Assembly: GCA_025267735.1 (NCBI GenBank)
Contig: CM046304.1
Location: forward strand, 18,664,620 to 18,728,619
DNA from: Mactra quadrangularis
Lineage: Eukaryota; Mollusca; Bivalvia; Venerida; Mactridae
DNA: 64,000 nucleotides
Direction: 5' to 3'
In this document: one piece after another, positions 21,601-31,391 of the stretch
How the letters are laid out: each line of letters starts with the position of its first letter
Position numbering within the stretch: the first letter of the stretch is position 1
Notes under the pieces: model-generated
Told to the model about the DNA's origin: nothing
Databases searched by the model: none
Seen by the model: the letters and a program-made list of their open reading frames with translations, nothing else
Program-made: the position numbers and the translations under genes

Positions 21601-24120
21601 AGTATACAGGGTTACTTTTGATGGACAAATATTCAGTTACAAGTGTAAGTTTGTAGGAAGAAGTTATGCTTGCAAATTATTAACTACAGCCAATGAAAGT
21701 AACCTGTTTAAATTTTGTTTGTCTCAATAGTATTGCATATCAATGATAGTTCCCCAAAATACTAAAGCAGGTCATCAGTTATCTGATCTTGTTAAGTTTA
21801 AAATTAAACTAAGTAACCATTTCTAAAAGATCAGAAATTCTTAATACTGAGCTAGCTAGGAGGATGACCATAGAAGCTTTTCATGACCTAACTCTACAAA
21901 GGTTTGTGGGTCCAGTGTTAATATTAAATTCACCACCCCTGGATTTGTAATCGACCAATTGACATGCTAAGACTTGGCTTACTGGATAGATCTTCTCTTA
22001 TTTAACTCTCAACATAAATAAATCTATAATATATCTATAATATTTGTTTATTGTAGGTGTAAGCTATTTTATCAAAAGTCTGGTGCCTGGGCAGAGAGAG
22101 GAGTTGGTTATATACATTTAAAGAAGACAGATGACATGGCACAAGTATTGATAAGAGCTGATACTTCACTTGGTATATCTTTTTATTATGATGCTTTCTT
22201 AGACAAAAACTGACTGAGCCTTCATACTAATTGGGAAGAGCAATAAAAGTTAAAATTGAGGAAAATAACTTAATTTTTGATACTTGATTCTTCAAATCAC
22301 ATCCTTTTAGATCTATGAAGTTATGATGAGGAATTTCTGTTATGATAAAAAATGTAATGTTAAGCATTAAGTCTTGATTTGTTATTATACCCCCGCTTCG
22401 AAGAAGAGGGGGGGTATACTGTTTTACCCTTGTCCGTGCGTGCGTCCGTCCGTTACAAAATTTCCGTCGCAGTTTTCTCAGCAACTATAACATGCAGCAG
22501 CCTAATACTTTGCATATTGCTTCATCCCATAGTCCTATGTGGTGTAAAGCGATTTCATGCTCCTTGCTCATCTACTTCCTGTTTGTTGCATATTTTTAGA
22601 TTTCGTTAAATGAAAGTTACATTATGATAGTCATATTTCTCACTGCGGGGGTATCACTAGTGAGCATTAGCTCACAGATTTACTTATTTCTCAATGAAAA
22701 AATTTGTACTAAACATTGATTCATATCAAATCTCATGTAAACTCCTAATTTTGGGAAAACTGCATAAATTCAAAGAACTTTAGAAGGGGCCTCTGTTATA
22801 TAAGGAAAAAGTGCTAGAAATGTACTTTTTTGAAAACTCTCTTTCACACTTAAGTTAGAAAAGGCCACTCAGTATCATTTTTTACCGATTTTCTTGTTGG
22901 ACCAATCAAATCCCTGCATTTAGGTCATAAGGATATATTATGAAAGAATTGTTAAATTATTGAGCTAAAGAGATTGGTATTGATAAAAATACACAAATTT
23001 TATTTCCTGATTAAAGGCCGGACTTCATTTCTTGAAAAAAGCGGGTGGTTAGCAATTAAGCCGATAAGGAGAGAGGGGGAGGGTTTGACCTAAGTTATCA
23101 GAGGTTACCAACGGCTGGAATTTTCTTGATTGTAAACAAAGTTACTACTAAATTTACTACATGTTTATACAGGGAGAACTCCAACATGTGTTTCTAATCT
23201 AAGAATATAAGAGAAGTTAGATATCATATTTGTATTGAACCATCTAGTGTTGTAAACTACTAAATATGTTTATAGAGTAACAATATATTATTATCAATTT
23301 TTTTTCCAAATACTTCAAGAATTATTTGACCCTAAAACATCTGATTTTGTTTATTTACTACTACAATTACATTCAAATACAGTAACTGGTCGTCTTGGAA
23401 TTATTTCATGATTGATACTAAAATAGATTATACATGTATATAAATGTAACACTGCACTACAGGAATAATCTATGAATCAACAGTTGTGGGAATGTTTTAT
23501 GAGGGTCAGTGAGAAGATATTACTACTGGCTAAGAGTAGGTCGTGAACTCTCTTTCGATTGGCTAAGTGAAGGTTATGAACCCCTAATCACCTGTCAGTC
23601 AAATTTGAATTTTTTAAACTTGTTTATCAATTTTTCTTTTGAAAGTACTATTTTTAAGTAACATATAAAACTGAAAATTTCAAATAAAGCTGAAAATGTA
23701 TTGAACTATCAATTAATAAAATTTCATTAAAATCTGACGGGTAAATTTGTCACAGTTCTAGATTTTCTTTCTCTGGTTTAACATGTTCACTGCTCAGAGA
23801 GTCAGAGAGAAGTGGCCATTTTCCAGATTCTCTCTCTTTTATAGTTGAAGCCCGGCCTTTAAGCTTAAAATATTTTCATTAAATGAAAGTATGATTAATT
23901 ATTACAATTAATTTTTTCAGGAAATATATTATTGAATATTCGACTATCCGAATCTATGCCATTATCAAGACAAGGCAAGAACAATGTTAGTATGATGTGT
24001 ATAGTAAATCCAGCTATACCTGGGGTACCAGATGATAAGCCTATACCTATGATGATTAGAGTTAAAACAGCCGAGGATGCTGACGAACTATTGGAGAAAA
24101 TGAAAGAAATTAGATCATAG
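9684..24120 (+). CDS. NUP50: NUP50-like nucleoporin, 6 coding exons, 416 aa
   Basis: NUP50 is a mobile nuclear-basket nucleoporin that binds importin-alpha and Ran-GTP and helps dissociate cargo. Exons: 9684-9752, 10490-10576, 11071-11533, 21155-21470, 22057-22172, 23921-24120 (stop TAG). Total 1251 nt, all GT-AG, phases consistent. The N-terminus has the family signature ELTDRNWDAEDE. Exon 3 holds FG-type motifs (FSGFGGF, MFGAG) and the conserved LTPIFKDYEKHL block (about residue 180). Exon 4 has further FG-type motifs (GFSGFSF). From about residue 288 the Ran-binding domain runs through SLYSKKCKLFY, LIRADTSLGNILLN and the terminal RVKTAEDADEL. It is somewhat shorter than human (468 aa). Intron 3 is 9.6 kb because of an antisense LTR retrotransposon; intron 5 carries two TIR elements. 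A 3' UTR with AATAAA candidates at 24628 or 26229 is plausible. Confidence 0.96.
9899..10154. repeat. TIR element in NUP50 intron 1
   Basis: A 14-bp perfect inverted repeat, CTAGTTTAGCGGAC at 9899-9912 and its complement at 10141-10154, bounds about 256 bp with no ORF. It looks like a MITE, but no clear target duplication is visible. Confidence 0.55.
11948..12755 (-). repeat. 3' LTR of the retrotransposon (808 bp)
   Basis: Reads as identical, base by base, to 20257-21064. On the element strand it starts TGTAACC and ends GGTGATA, so the ends are not the usual TG...CA pair. It contains TATATATTATT near the U3 part (around 12590), GGGGCGGGG at 12299-12307 (plus strand) and an AATAAA on the minus strand near 12113. 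Confidence 0.95.
12756..12771 (-). promoter_or_regulatory. Polypurine tract of the LTR element
   Basis: AGAAGGAAGGGAGATG on the element strand directly abuts the TGTAACC start of the 3' LTR, the expected place and composition for the plus-strand primer. Confidence 0.85.
12772..14658 (-). other. Noncoding 3' region of the element
   Basis: About 1.9 kb of AT-rich DNA between the pol stop and the polypurine tract. There is no ORF of note on the element strand. The plus-strand frame 13791-14255 (154 codons) runs through the tandem repeats, resembles nothing and is probably chance. Confidence 0.65.
13549..13955. repeat. About 100-bp tandem repeat inside the retrotransposon
   Basis: Four units starting near 13549, 13650, 13749 and 13849, each opening TTTATGCAACTT(T/C) and carrying ACTGATCTAATTAT and CATACATTATTTT. 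Units 1-3 are close to each other; the fourth is diverged, and a fifth trace begins near 13960. Confidence 0.85.
14659..19614 (-). CDS. pol: Retrotransposon pol polyprotein with C-terminal chromodomain, 1651 aa
   Basis: One uninterrupted frame; the first ATG is at 19614 (two extra codons from a TTG at 19620 are open) and a stop lies just upstream. Numbering from the TTG: aspartic protease about 40-140 with FDSGA (active Asp 52) and IVGRDF; reverse transcriptase about 360-540 with LDLKSGF (431) and YIDD (494-497); RNase H about 637-757 with Asp 642, 710 and 753; integrase HHCC zinc finger (H918, H926, C956, C959) and catalytic D988, D1048, E1084 with D,D(35)E spacing; GPY motif at 1225-1227; N/Q/S/P-rich linker 1265-1420; chromodomain 1421-1472 (KIKWKDPN, STWEY); about 180 further residues of unknown role. 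There is no gag or nucleocapsid zinc knuckle ahead of the protease. All catalytic residues are present, so it is probably functional. Confidence 0.97.
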   Translation of the reverse strand: MAVLSKSKFSSKRVGYNNIEKPVVSLVSSLNQHSQAQIQINNKTVYALFDSGAAISCISENVLRKCISDPEILPSDIRVVKGVGGDILPVIGTVNISFLINDYPFNHKFHVFSKLDLNVIVGRDFMQKVGVQLDFNDNCLKMFNDQSELITLAYLSGPKPITSYAKTTTSHIVPPHSEYTLPLKVTKFNDGDNVLCEALNDLGSRQIAGGKCLSTVTDSQIIYRVMNPTALPVFLRKNSSISVVSKVDNSCIQSFTDVKTESVNSVHTDSADSLSDNDYIQLASELGINLDDSDLSEHQKTQLLIFIGKNRKAFAKDSSELGLTHLTSHSIETGTNKPVKKYPYRQNPAMRRETERQVEEMLKDGIIEESDSPWNSPIVLVKKKNGEWRFAVDYRELNKITEPMSFPIPHINDVFDAIADAKAEIFSVLDLKSGFWQVPLNKETAHKSAFVTHQGVYQWTRLPFGLMNSPLTFQNLMTKVLKNLNWKIALVYIDDILVYSQNFNQHLSHLDQVMANIKAANLTLQPSKCKFATKEVEYLGHVISKEGIKVNPNKTKAISEYPTPKTVKQVKSFLGMASYYRKFIKSYAKIASPLTALLKKDNKFHWSKECEVSFTTLKEALMTAPVLAFPKFDRPFILATDSSDHAIGYVLSQLDDEGKEHPIAFGGRALHGSEKKWHITDKEGLALVDAVSTYRPYLANSPFTVYTDNISVKWLKQIKKCDGRLGRWALQLQAYNFQIVHKASSANGNADGLSRRTYPDNREDNLDNSDTEDICYVANKHELAAVTLFHHNNPEDPSVAPATLDTETTPEQSNTPSTSDRDENTITLNEENLCQQQKECDYYKNIFHYKLNDDLPDDSKKAKVIVAQADQFEILPSGLLAHLYSPRTKGVPKDKKIITQICIPAILRDEILKSFHDSLAGGMHQGFERTYAAIRQKYYWPTMFEDCRKYIQTCELCQRVKRDIHGKPPPLQPMPVVDVFERWHIDILGGLPTSKDQFKYVLLVVDSYSKWCEAFPLRTQTATEVAAVLFKEVICRYGAPSVLVSDRGQQFLSSLVKALCELFQITRYYTSSYRPLLNGSVERMNSVILQSLRLYCKNKQDDWPDLLPSIMMAYRMTPATQSTSLAPFYLLFGRDMRLPIDTSLTPKSTLSADFRVHLSQVLQNLEISRQIAARNIEMAQEKYKEQYDKRSQNPNYKPGDRVWLYCTKVPVGMAPKLHRKWVGPYYIVMNGPNNTYKLRRCGDNKPIKAMINATRLKHFHDPNDRPTNPPPDIENDNDPDDNEPFNDDSSANDPNNSNAAQVPHHTQDKTHNKTNKGKHPANKNKVAKIKSTTNNQHQHSTTKVQNQPVAPSPSNSNDIQPNNQTNQIPTAPSTSQSQNKQQNQMPAASSSNSNVHQQNLTQSTEEQSQSCSTSQNQQTFNIQDIDKIISSQRSKNILYYKIKWKDPNKSSTWEYASSIPEVFIREFHINKTMSGKKRKRPLKNNKFFDKHPDTNILYPVWEETDEEMVGYEETFNLSNQKLLMFNSYRKFNVAWGVPYKISDRKKYMQPYLNKLFDLLQTVDHEEWDSTTALDDFGKVFEAKMVRGVITNYDDNIEESTFFKVYSADSNEVHWLPINQAPIKYVRKLLFRMAAKITQKGRLYTYKHKGHF
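19615..20256 (-). other. Short 5' leader of the element; no gag
   Basis: Only 642 bp separate the 5' LTR from the pol ATG. No frame of useful length is open on the element strand, and many short GATGAA-like repeats occur (20060-20230). In most Ty3/Gypsy elements gag would be here. Confidence 0.7.
20232..20250 (-). promoter_or_regulatory. Candidate primer-binding site of the LTR element
   Basis: On the element strand TGGTGGAGATTATCCGAGG begins 6 nt inside the 5' LTR. It opens with TGG, complementary to a tRNA CCA end. I cannot name the tRNA from memory. Confidence 0.6.
20257..21064 (-). repeat. 5' LTR of the retrotransposon (808 bp)
   Basis: Direct repeat of 11948-12755 with the same length and no difference found by eye. 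It would drive transcription leftwards through pol. It lies only 90 bp upstream of NUP50 exon 4. Confidence 0.95.
22387..22654. repeat. 268-bp MITE in NUP50 intron 5
   Basis: Perfect 10-bp terminal inverted repeats, ATACCCCCGC at 22387-22396 and GCGGGGGTAT at 22645-22654, with possible TA duplication if the outer TA is host. The interior has TCCGTGCGTGCGTCCGTCCG. The short ORFs here are by-products. Confidence 0.7.
23011..23862. repeat. 852-bp TIR element in NUP50 intron 5
   Basis: TTAAAGGCCGGACTTCA at 23011-23027 and its complement with one mismatch at 23846-23862. Both ends have TTAA outermost, compatible with a TTAA target duplication (piggyBac-like), though the class is uncertain. No transposase ORF. 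Confidence 0.65.
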
Positions 24121-25350
24121 ACATTGTGTTGTAGTTTGTTCTAACTGTGCTTTAGTCAATTTATGTTCGTTTTTTAAGTCAATGGTTTAATAGATTTCTT
24201 TTGAACTATATGACCAACAACTACACAATATGTTTCATTTTAAATGTGTATTAGATTTCTACGTTTGGCACATTGCCTTCATCCAATTACAAACAAACAA
24301 ATAAACAAACATGATGTCATTAATATATTAAATTATGTTAGGTTAATTGGTGGGAAAAAATATATACTTCAAATATATGTAAGATACATGTATATACATA
24401 AAATTATCAAAATCAAATTGATAAAATTTACTTAAAACTTTGTTCTACACAAAATACATAACATTTCACTGGCCTGAAGGCCTGAATCAATTTCACTGTC
24501 GCTGGGCTTAAGGTTAGTAGGGTAAGGAAAAGACTGCTGTGTGTGTAGATTAAGTTATTTTGTCATGCCATGGTTAGTTCATGAGTGAAAGTTTTTTAGT
24601 ATTAATAGTGATTTTAGTATTTTAAAAATAAATCTCTATGTCATGACTATAAAATCTGTATTTTGAAAGCTGGTACTCAATATTTTCAACTATCACCCAT
24701 GTTTTTTGCATGTTATACAACAGTAGAATTTGATTTTAGAGAAAACTACTCTTATACTTTCTCTACACAATGATGTTTCATTTAGTTTATATTAAACTTT
24801 TATAGGGTAATTCATAGTTTAATTTTTATTCAACTTTCAGTGACACATCAACTGATCTAATTTTAATACTCACTAGAGTACTTTGACACTAACAGTAAAA
24901 AAGTACTATCCCTATCTTTGTGTGGGAATTATCGAACAAATCTCAAGTATTTACATCAAGTATTTAAATCAGGGGTTATATAGTGGTACATGAAATCATA
25001 TGTCAATAAGACATATGTGTTTATGCATCATTGTTTAGAGCATGGGCGAGATGTTCTGTGAATGTTGAAGAAAATATTTTTTGTTTTGTACATGAGGGAA
25101 TGGCTTGTTTTGTATTTGAAAAGTGTCGTGACTTTTAGAGTTGAGAAGTTTGGTTGTTTTGATGACTATTTATAAAAGGGTATCTCAATGTTGTTGTTTA
25201 GGGCATAATACTGACTGTTAATCATAAATAATTCCATTTGTAAAAATTTTATTCATATAAAAAGCATTGCAAGGTCAACTCAGTTTTAATATATCATGAA
25301 ATGTTCCCATTTATTGTGTTATCTGTCAGCACAAGCTTGATACACTTAAA

Positions 25351-25706
25351 TAGTCCAACAGAATTAACCTGAGCTTGAACTACCTAAATATAAGTAGGCT
25401 AATTCCGTAAGCATGTATATGGTTATACACGTGTTTATAACATCCAATGTGAGTATAAATCAATTTATTAAAAAGTGGCATGTTATTGTACTTTTAATTT
25501 TGGACACATTAGTTTTTAGGTAAACAAGTAAGTCAGCAGTATTATGGCACAGTTTCAAAGTATTTATTTTTATGAAAACAACATTAATTGTTCAGTGTAT
25601 TTTGCCGAAAGCTTCCGATACAGCGCGAAGACAAAAATACACTGTAAATACTGAGTTTAATATATTCTTGCATAAAGGTCAAGCTCAGGTTAATTCTGTT
25701 GGACTA
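25351..25706. repeat. TIR element with 28-bp perfect arms
   Basis: 25351-25378 (starts TAGTCCAACAGAATTAACCT) is the exact reverse complement of 25679-25706. The 300-bp interior contains no ORF. Likely a MITE; target duplication unclear. Confidence 0.75.
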
Positions 25707-27735
25707 TAACTTAATTTGTCTAACATTCTATTGATCGTTAGGGAAATTTCCTAAAATGTTAACAAATAGATCGAAGTATGTCATTGTTATTTAGTACCCT
25801 ATTGATCAAGTATAAAAATATAATATTGTATCAGAAACTCGTGAAAAATCTACAAAACTGCTGAAAAAGATGATTTTTAGTGTGAATATAACTCTGATTG
25901 AATTCATCTGATTTACTATGATAAAATATCTTGTTTCAGCCACCATTATGTTATGGTCAAGTTTCATTGTAAAGATCACTATAGTTATTGCAAATTCATG
26001 CTATTTTGCAATTTAAAAAGACCTTTTGGTCTTGAATGTTAATATATAAAGATAAAGGATCCCTATATTAGACTGCTCCACTTTAAAGATTTTTGATAGT
26101 CATAATTATATAACTTAACTGTATTTTTAATTAAAGTTGAGTGTCGAGGTTAAATTTGTAAGATTATGAATTGATATAAATTTACAGCATTCTTGAATGC
26201 TCAATATGTATGTTTATGTTACTTCGGAAATAAAATGTTTTTGAAGTTAATTTCTGACTTTTTGGTTTATTATATATCTATTGCACTTGTAATTGTGTGT
26301 AGTAACACTTTTATGGCATTTCCAAATAGTATAGTTTGTGAAAAATGGACTTGAAACAGATTAATGGTACATACATTGCATGCTAAATAATTTTAGCTTA
26401 TTTAATGTGTGCTAATATTTGACTTGTATTTTGTCTCAAGTCAATTAACCAGCTATAACCACTGTATAGTGACTGAATATATGGAGGGCTAAACTATTTT
26501 AACTTCATTGGAAAATAAAGAGAATTACGATAGTGTTTCATTCAGCCCTCAATATGTGTGTGGTCTATTTCTTAGAATTTGATTTGCTCATGTTTATTAA
26601 AGTTGTAAATACATGTATACACATATAGCTGGAAGTCAATATTCAATCTTACATAAATAATGCCCTGGAACTAAAGCTCCTGAGGGAGAAAGAATATTCA
26701 TACTATAGGTCGTTAAAGATACCTTGAGGCAAAACCTGAGATATTTAATGCAAGCAATATTTCATGTTATCCTAAACAAGCCCTAGTGGGTGATTTTTTA
26801 TTCATTCTGCCCTCCATTATAGCTTATCTATGTCTAAATACAGGTGTAAAATGCTTAAGATTAGCATGTTTTTTTTGGTATGTTTCATACAGTATGATTC
26901 CAAGACCAAAACACTTGACAGGTATAAATAGTCATATCTGCTGTGCAGTGATACCCTCATGAGCGTACTGCAACGAATGTATAAACAATTACTGTAGTGA
27001 GTTGCCCATAGTGCACAGAACCAATGGTACTATATCTTAAATCCATTTTTTGATACCTGAAGGGAGTTTTATTGGCCAAACAGGTATGGTAGAGCTAGTT
27101 GTATTGGTTTGAAATATTAGTCAATTGTTGGCTTAGACAGATGCGTCAGATGGAACTACATGTTTTATAAACACAGCAGTATAACAAATTGTAAATGGCC
27201 CATTCCCCAAGCCGAGCGCTATGTAGTGATTTCCTACAGAAAGGTCTGCTACGAACTTGTAAATTGAATCACTAACTTCTTTAATGCATAGATTTCCTCA
27301 AAGCTGTTAAATAATCATTGTGATAATTGATTTGAATACATTTCTTTGTTACAATTCTGAACTTTTGTTTGTTGAAGTCACCATTTTTGATTTGCTAGCT
27401 TGAAACAAAACCTTTACGTAGAACTAGTTAACAGCAATCGCTTTCAAAAAGCGCTATGTGGCGATTGCCTTACTAAACGTGACCAAAATTTTATCAAAGG
27501 GAGATAATTCAGTTCTTCTTAATTATACAAAACATAATGAATTAATTTTAGCTGATTGTTACCTCCCCTTATAATACACTTGTTAAGACAGCTGAGCGCG
27601 AGTATACTAACTTAATCAGTTACTAGCAATTATAATCTCTCAACTCAGACGCCCTTAACTGTGTAGCAACATAAAAGTGAAATAAAAGGTATCATGCTAG
27701 TTGAAATGTTGGCCTTTGACTCTAAAACTTAATTA

Positions 27736-28566
27736 GCGTTCGTACAGACCTTGAAAAGTGCTTGAATTTAAAGGTCTACCTTAAAAATGCTTTAAAATGA
27801 TTTTGAATGCTTTAAAATGCTCATTTCCATTTGCAATCTTTAGAAATGCTGGAAAAAGCTTATTTTCGGAAGAAGGAATGATAGCATGCAGAAAATTACA
27901 GAACCATTTTATGTGTCGCAGATTTTTTTTTGACTTCCAGTTGACATTTTACAGACAAAAGAAAGACATGCCAGCAAATAAACGTGTCTGTTAAACATTG
28001 TGGTTTTACAGACTCTTAACTATAGGCTCATTACGAACTACTCTAGTATAGCAAACTATCATTGTTGTTATTGAAGAAACAACAACTTCGTTACAACTAA
28101 TGTCTATCTTAATTCATATTGGTTTTTTTTGTTCTGTGTATTACTATTTAAAGATATTAGTTTGTTATATCTATACATACACGAATTAAGCTTGTTATAT
28201 GTCATCAAACATACATTGCCTATCTTACATCCTGTTTAATACCTGTTTATATACATCTGTACTTTTTTCTCTTTTTAATTAGTAAGCGTTTTGTTATACA
28301 TTGCATATATATTAATTGTGCATGCTTTTCTTTATATTTAATATTGTAAATACGTTATTTGTAAAAAATACTGCCGAAGTTTTTCTTGGCGATGAACTTA
28401 TTGTTTATACCAATAAAATATTTTGACTTTGGCTTTGATCATGCAACACAGCAATTTAAATCGCCAGCATGGGTGGATCAGTCCTTAAAGCTTTAAGTGC
28501 TTGAATTCGGGACTTTGTCCATAAAAAGTGCTTGAATTTTGTCACTGAAATTCTGTATGAGCCCTG
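27736..28566. repeat. hAT-like non-autonomous element, tentative
   Basis: The left end, GTTCGTACAGACCTTGAAAA then GTGCTTGAATTT, is inversely matched by the right end, where GTGCTTGAATTTTGTCACTG precedes TGAGCCCTG. Similar GGGCTC termini bound the better-defined element at 51576-51882. The left terminus is diverged. Confidence 0.4.
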
Positions 28567-28891
28567 TTAATAAATAGGGGCTAGAGTTAGTAACAAAATA
28601 AAGCTAAGACTGTTATTAGTCTCGTTGTATATGCCATAGTTCTGCTTTATTGAAGTTAAAACCACAGTGTCTTGTGTTTGCTTTACTTTTCAATAAGAAA
28701 TAGGCCTACATGTAATTGACAGTGAAAATTTATTGCTTTGCAATGGTAATAAATTTATTTTCAAAACCCCTAAGCATATTTGTATGTTATAAATAAACTG
28801 CCTTGCTGTCTGGTATATGATCAAACTTTCCACCAATTTTATCTCACATGTATAAACTCATTTGGGTTGAAAAGATAGTTAGATATAAAAG

Positions 28892-29105
28892 CTGTTTGGC
28901 AAGCTTAGTTGGTAGCGCACAAGTCTACAGATCGAGGGCTCGTTGGTTCGATTTCTGTGCTGGCAAAACGTCACGAAACTTGGTCATGGAATAATTGCTA
29001 AGGCCATTCTCCCGTCTTCTACTACTGATTCTAAATCAAGAAGAACAGTTGTCAGTTACTATAACAGAGGCATGTGCCTAGTAACTAGTGCTAAAGTGTA
29101 ACCTT
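28892..29105 (+). repeat. SINE family B, 3'-truncated
   Basis: tRNA-like head with TTAGTTGGTAGCGC (A box) and GGTTCGATTTC (B box) followed by the family B body (CTTGGTCATG, GGCCATTCTCCC, TTGTCAGTTACT). The GGCGTTAAACCC tail is missing. Confidence 0.75.
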
Positions 29106-29635
29106 AATGGGACAACTTTCCTGAAGTGAAATTTATCAAATCCAGCTGAAACAAGTTCTGAGGTTATTGAGATGCTTACTTGAAACAAGGGTAAAATGTG
29201 TAAAAAAGCATAGTTGCCTGTAGTAGGTTTAAGGACCTTACTTAAACTATTAATAGAACATGCTTGACATCAATTAATCTATACAATGGTTTTGCATTTT
29301 TAAAAGCGCCACTATCGGTTGAAGTGAAATGCCTTAAATAAGGCATAAACGCAATGCTTGAACTTGGTTCTCATATTGCAAATGGTTTAAAATAGACACT
29401 GACGTAATATTGTTCTATATATACCTTTATCATTCAATCATTATAACTTCTAAATCATGGGCAAACTGAACTTTTAAATATTTATGTGCTTCGTAAATTA
29501 TCAATTGTAAAATATATTTTTATACAATTATAACGGAAAAATGAGCAAATAAGCGAACTGATTTTTTTGAAAACATCAGGAACATCAAGAGTAAAATCAG
29601 ACTTCCCGCTCAGCACAAAACCAAAGAGTTCTTTT

Positions 29636-29869
29636 CACTGGCACCAGAGGCCTCACACTCGTTAAATACGCATACATATAATATCTTGTCAACAAATACA
29701 ATTAAAAATCGGTCACGTATACATTACCGTGTACGAGTTATAACTATACATGTAGTATATCATATACGTAAAAGGTATTGTACATGTAAGTATGCACAGG
29801 GAACTACATGTACATATAAGGACGTACGCAATATTTTATGATAATAAGATATGGACTCTGGTGCCAGTG
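29636..29869. repeat. CACTGGCACC-family MITE, copy 1
   Basis: Ends CACTGGCACCAGAG and CTCTGGTGCCAGTG. The interior matches 50557-50777 in opposite orientation (CGTGTACGAGTTATAACTAT). The inverted repeat continues outside the canonical ends, to about 29 bp per arm (29621-29649 and 29857-29885). A direct GTTCTTTT lies at 29628-29635 and again at 29884-29891. Confidence 0.8.
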
Positions 29870-30987
29870 AAAAGAACTCTTTGGTTCTTTTACCTTTTTG
29901 TCATAAAGGAGTCACTTCAAACAAAAACGAAATTAAGAGCTCAAGGTTTTTCTGTCTTGGAACAGACTGTGACAAGAACATTACCACTGGGAGTTTTAAC
30001 GTAGTTCTAGGGTGCACCAATCTTACAGGTCAATGCAAGACCAAACAGCAACAAATTGTCCTAGTGAAAAAACTTCAACACCACCTAACATGCAACAAAA
30101 ACACACAAACATTAGAACCGAGAAGCTAATCACACTGCCATGGTAACAGGCAGGTACACAATGACCTTACATAGACCAGCGCGCCTGAATCCAAATCAGT
30201 AATCTTGAACACGACGATAAGAATGAAAGAAACAGGTCGATAACTTTTTACATTTTAGACATGTTTATTTCGGTTGCAAAACCACGTGACTAAAACATCT
30301 CAAATGCTACTGTTTCAATAAGAAAACAGAAAAAACCGCGTCTGCTCAGTTTTGCTCATCGTATTCATGTATGCTACTGTTAACTACGCTCCTCATATGA
30401 TCCAACTTTGCTCTACATTTTTATTGAACCTTATTCAAATACCATTTGTCATTTCTCGTCACATGATACATGTTCTAGCTTATAAGAAAGCTTTTTTGTA
30501 TTCATTGTTTTTAACAATGAATACTCTGTTACCAATAGATTAATAGCGGTATTCCGATCGGAGTCCTATACTGACCTATTGACCTATATACTAATCAACG
30601 AAACCGAACAGCATCCGGCTATAAAATAGTTCGCAAATAGTTCTTTTGTTTCATCGATCATCTGTGTATTCCAACGCGTCAATTTAATTACGCATTTAAC
30701 TCGATCTACATCAAACCTTTCTTCGAAGTGACACCGAGTATTGACAAATTTGTGAACAATTGAACAATGGAAGACAAATTATTACGTAACTGATAATCGC
30801 GGATGTATACATCGATTTCATTCATGAAAAATTATGAATGAAACTACGTTTCCGTATCAAGCGCTATAGTCACGTGACTACAAATATGCATTTGCTGACA
30901 GACATCGGAAGACAAAGGAATTGAAGGAAAGTACTCGAAACTAAATCAGTTTCTCTTAATGCAGTTTACCGTCATTCACATTATTGG

Positions 30988-31013
30988 AAGGAATTGTTTG
31001 CAAACAATTCCTT
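30988..31013. repeat. Perfect 26-bp palindrome
   Basis: AAGGAATTGTTTG is followed with no spacer by its exact complement. Significance unknown. Confidence 0.8.
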
Positions 31014-31317
31014 TCTATGTCAGCGCTCCCAGAAATGAGAAAAAGAACGAACAACAGTCAACACATAATTGAACTCTGTTGCGACCCAGAAAATAATATA
31101 GCAACAGAAAAATGTGTATACTCGAGTACTATCAATTGCAGACGAGTTGAAAAAATACAAATTTAAACAAATAGTACTTAAAATTATGATATTCAATGTT
31201 TTCACATTAATAAAACTTTATTCTATCTGTGTACGGAGAAAAGTTATTTTGTGCATTGCGCATTTTTATAATGTCATGCATTTGTATATGTATATAAATT
31301 TAGCACAATAATCTGAG

Positions 31318-31391
31318 TCGTGTCTGTGGCCTAGTGGTTAGCATGTCAGACTACCAGTCTTGAGGTCGCGAGTTCGAATCCTAGGCGCGTA
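31318..31391 (+). repeat. tRNA-like sequence (solitary SINE head or decayed tRNA)
   Basis: Has GTGGCCTAGTGGTTAGCA (A box) and GAGTTCGAATCC (B box) at tRNA spacing. The T stem and anticodon stem pair badly, so it is not called a functional tRNA gene. No known SINE body follows. Confidence 0.55.

Noticed and set aside
31318..31391. Functional tRNA gene
   Set aside because: A and B boxes are present but anticodon and T stems do not pair properly.
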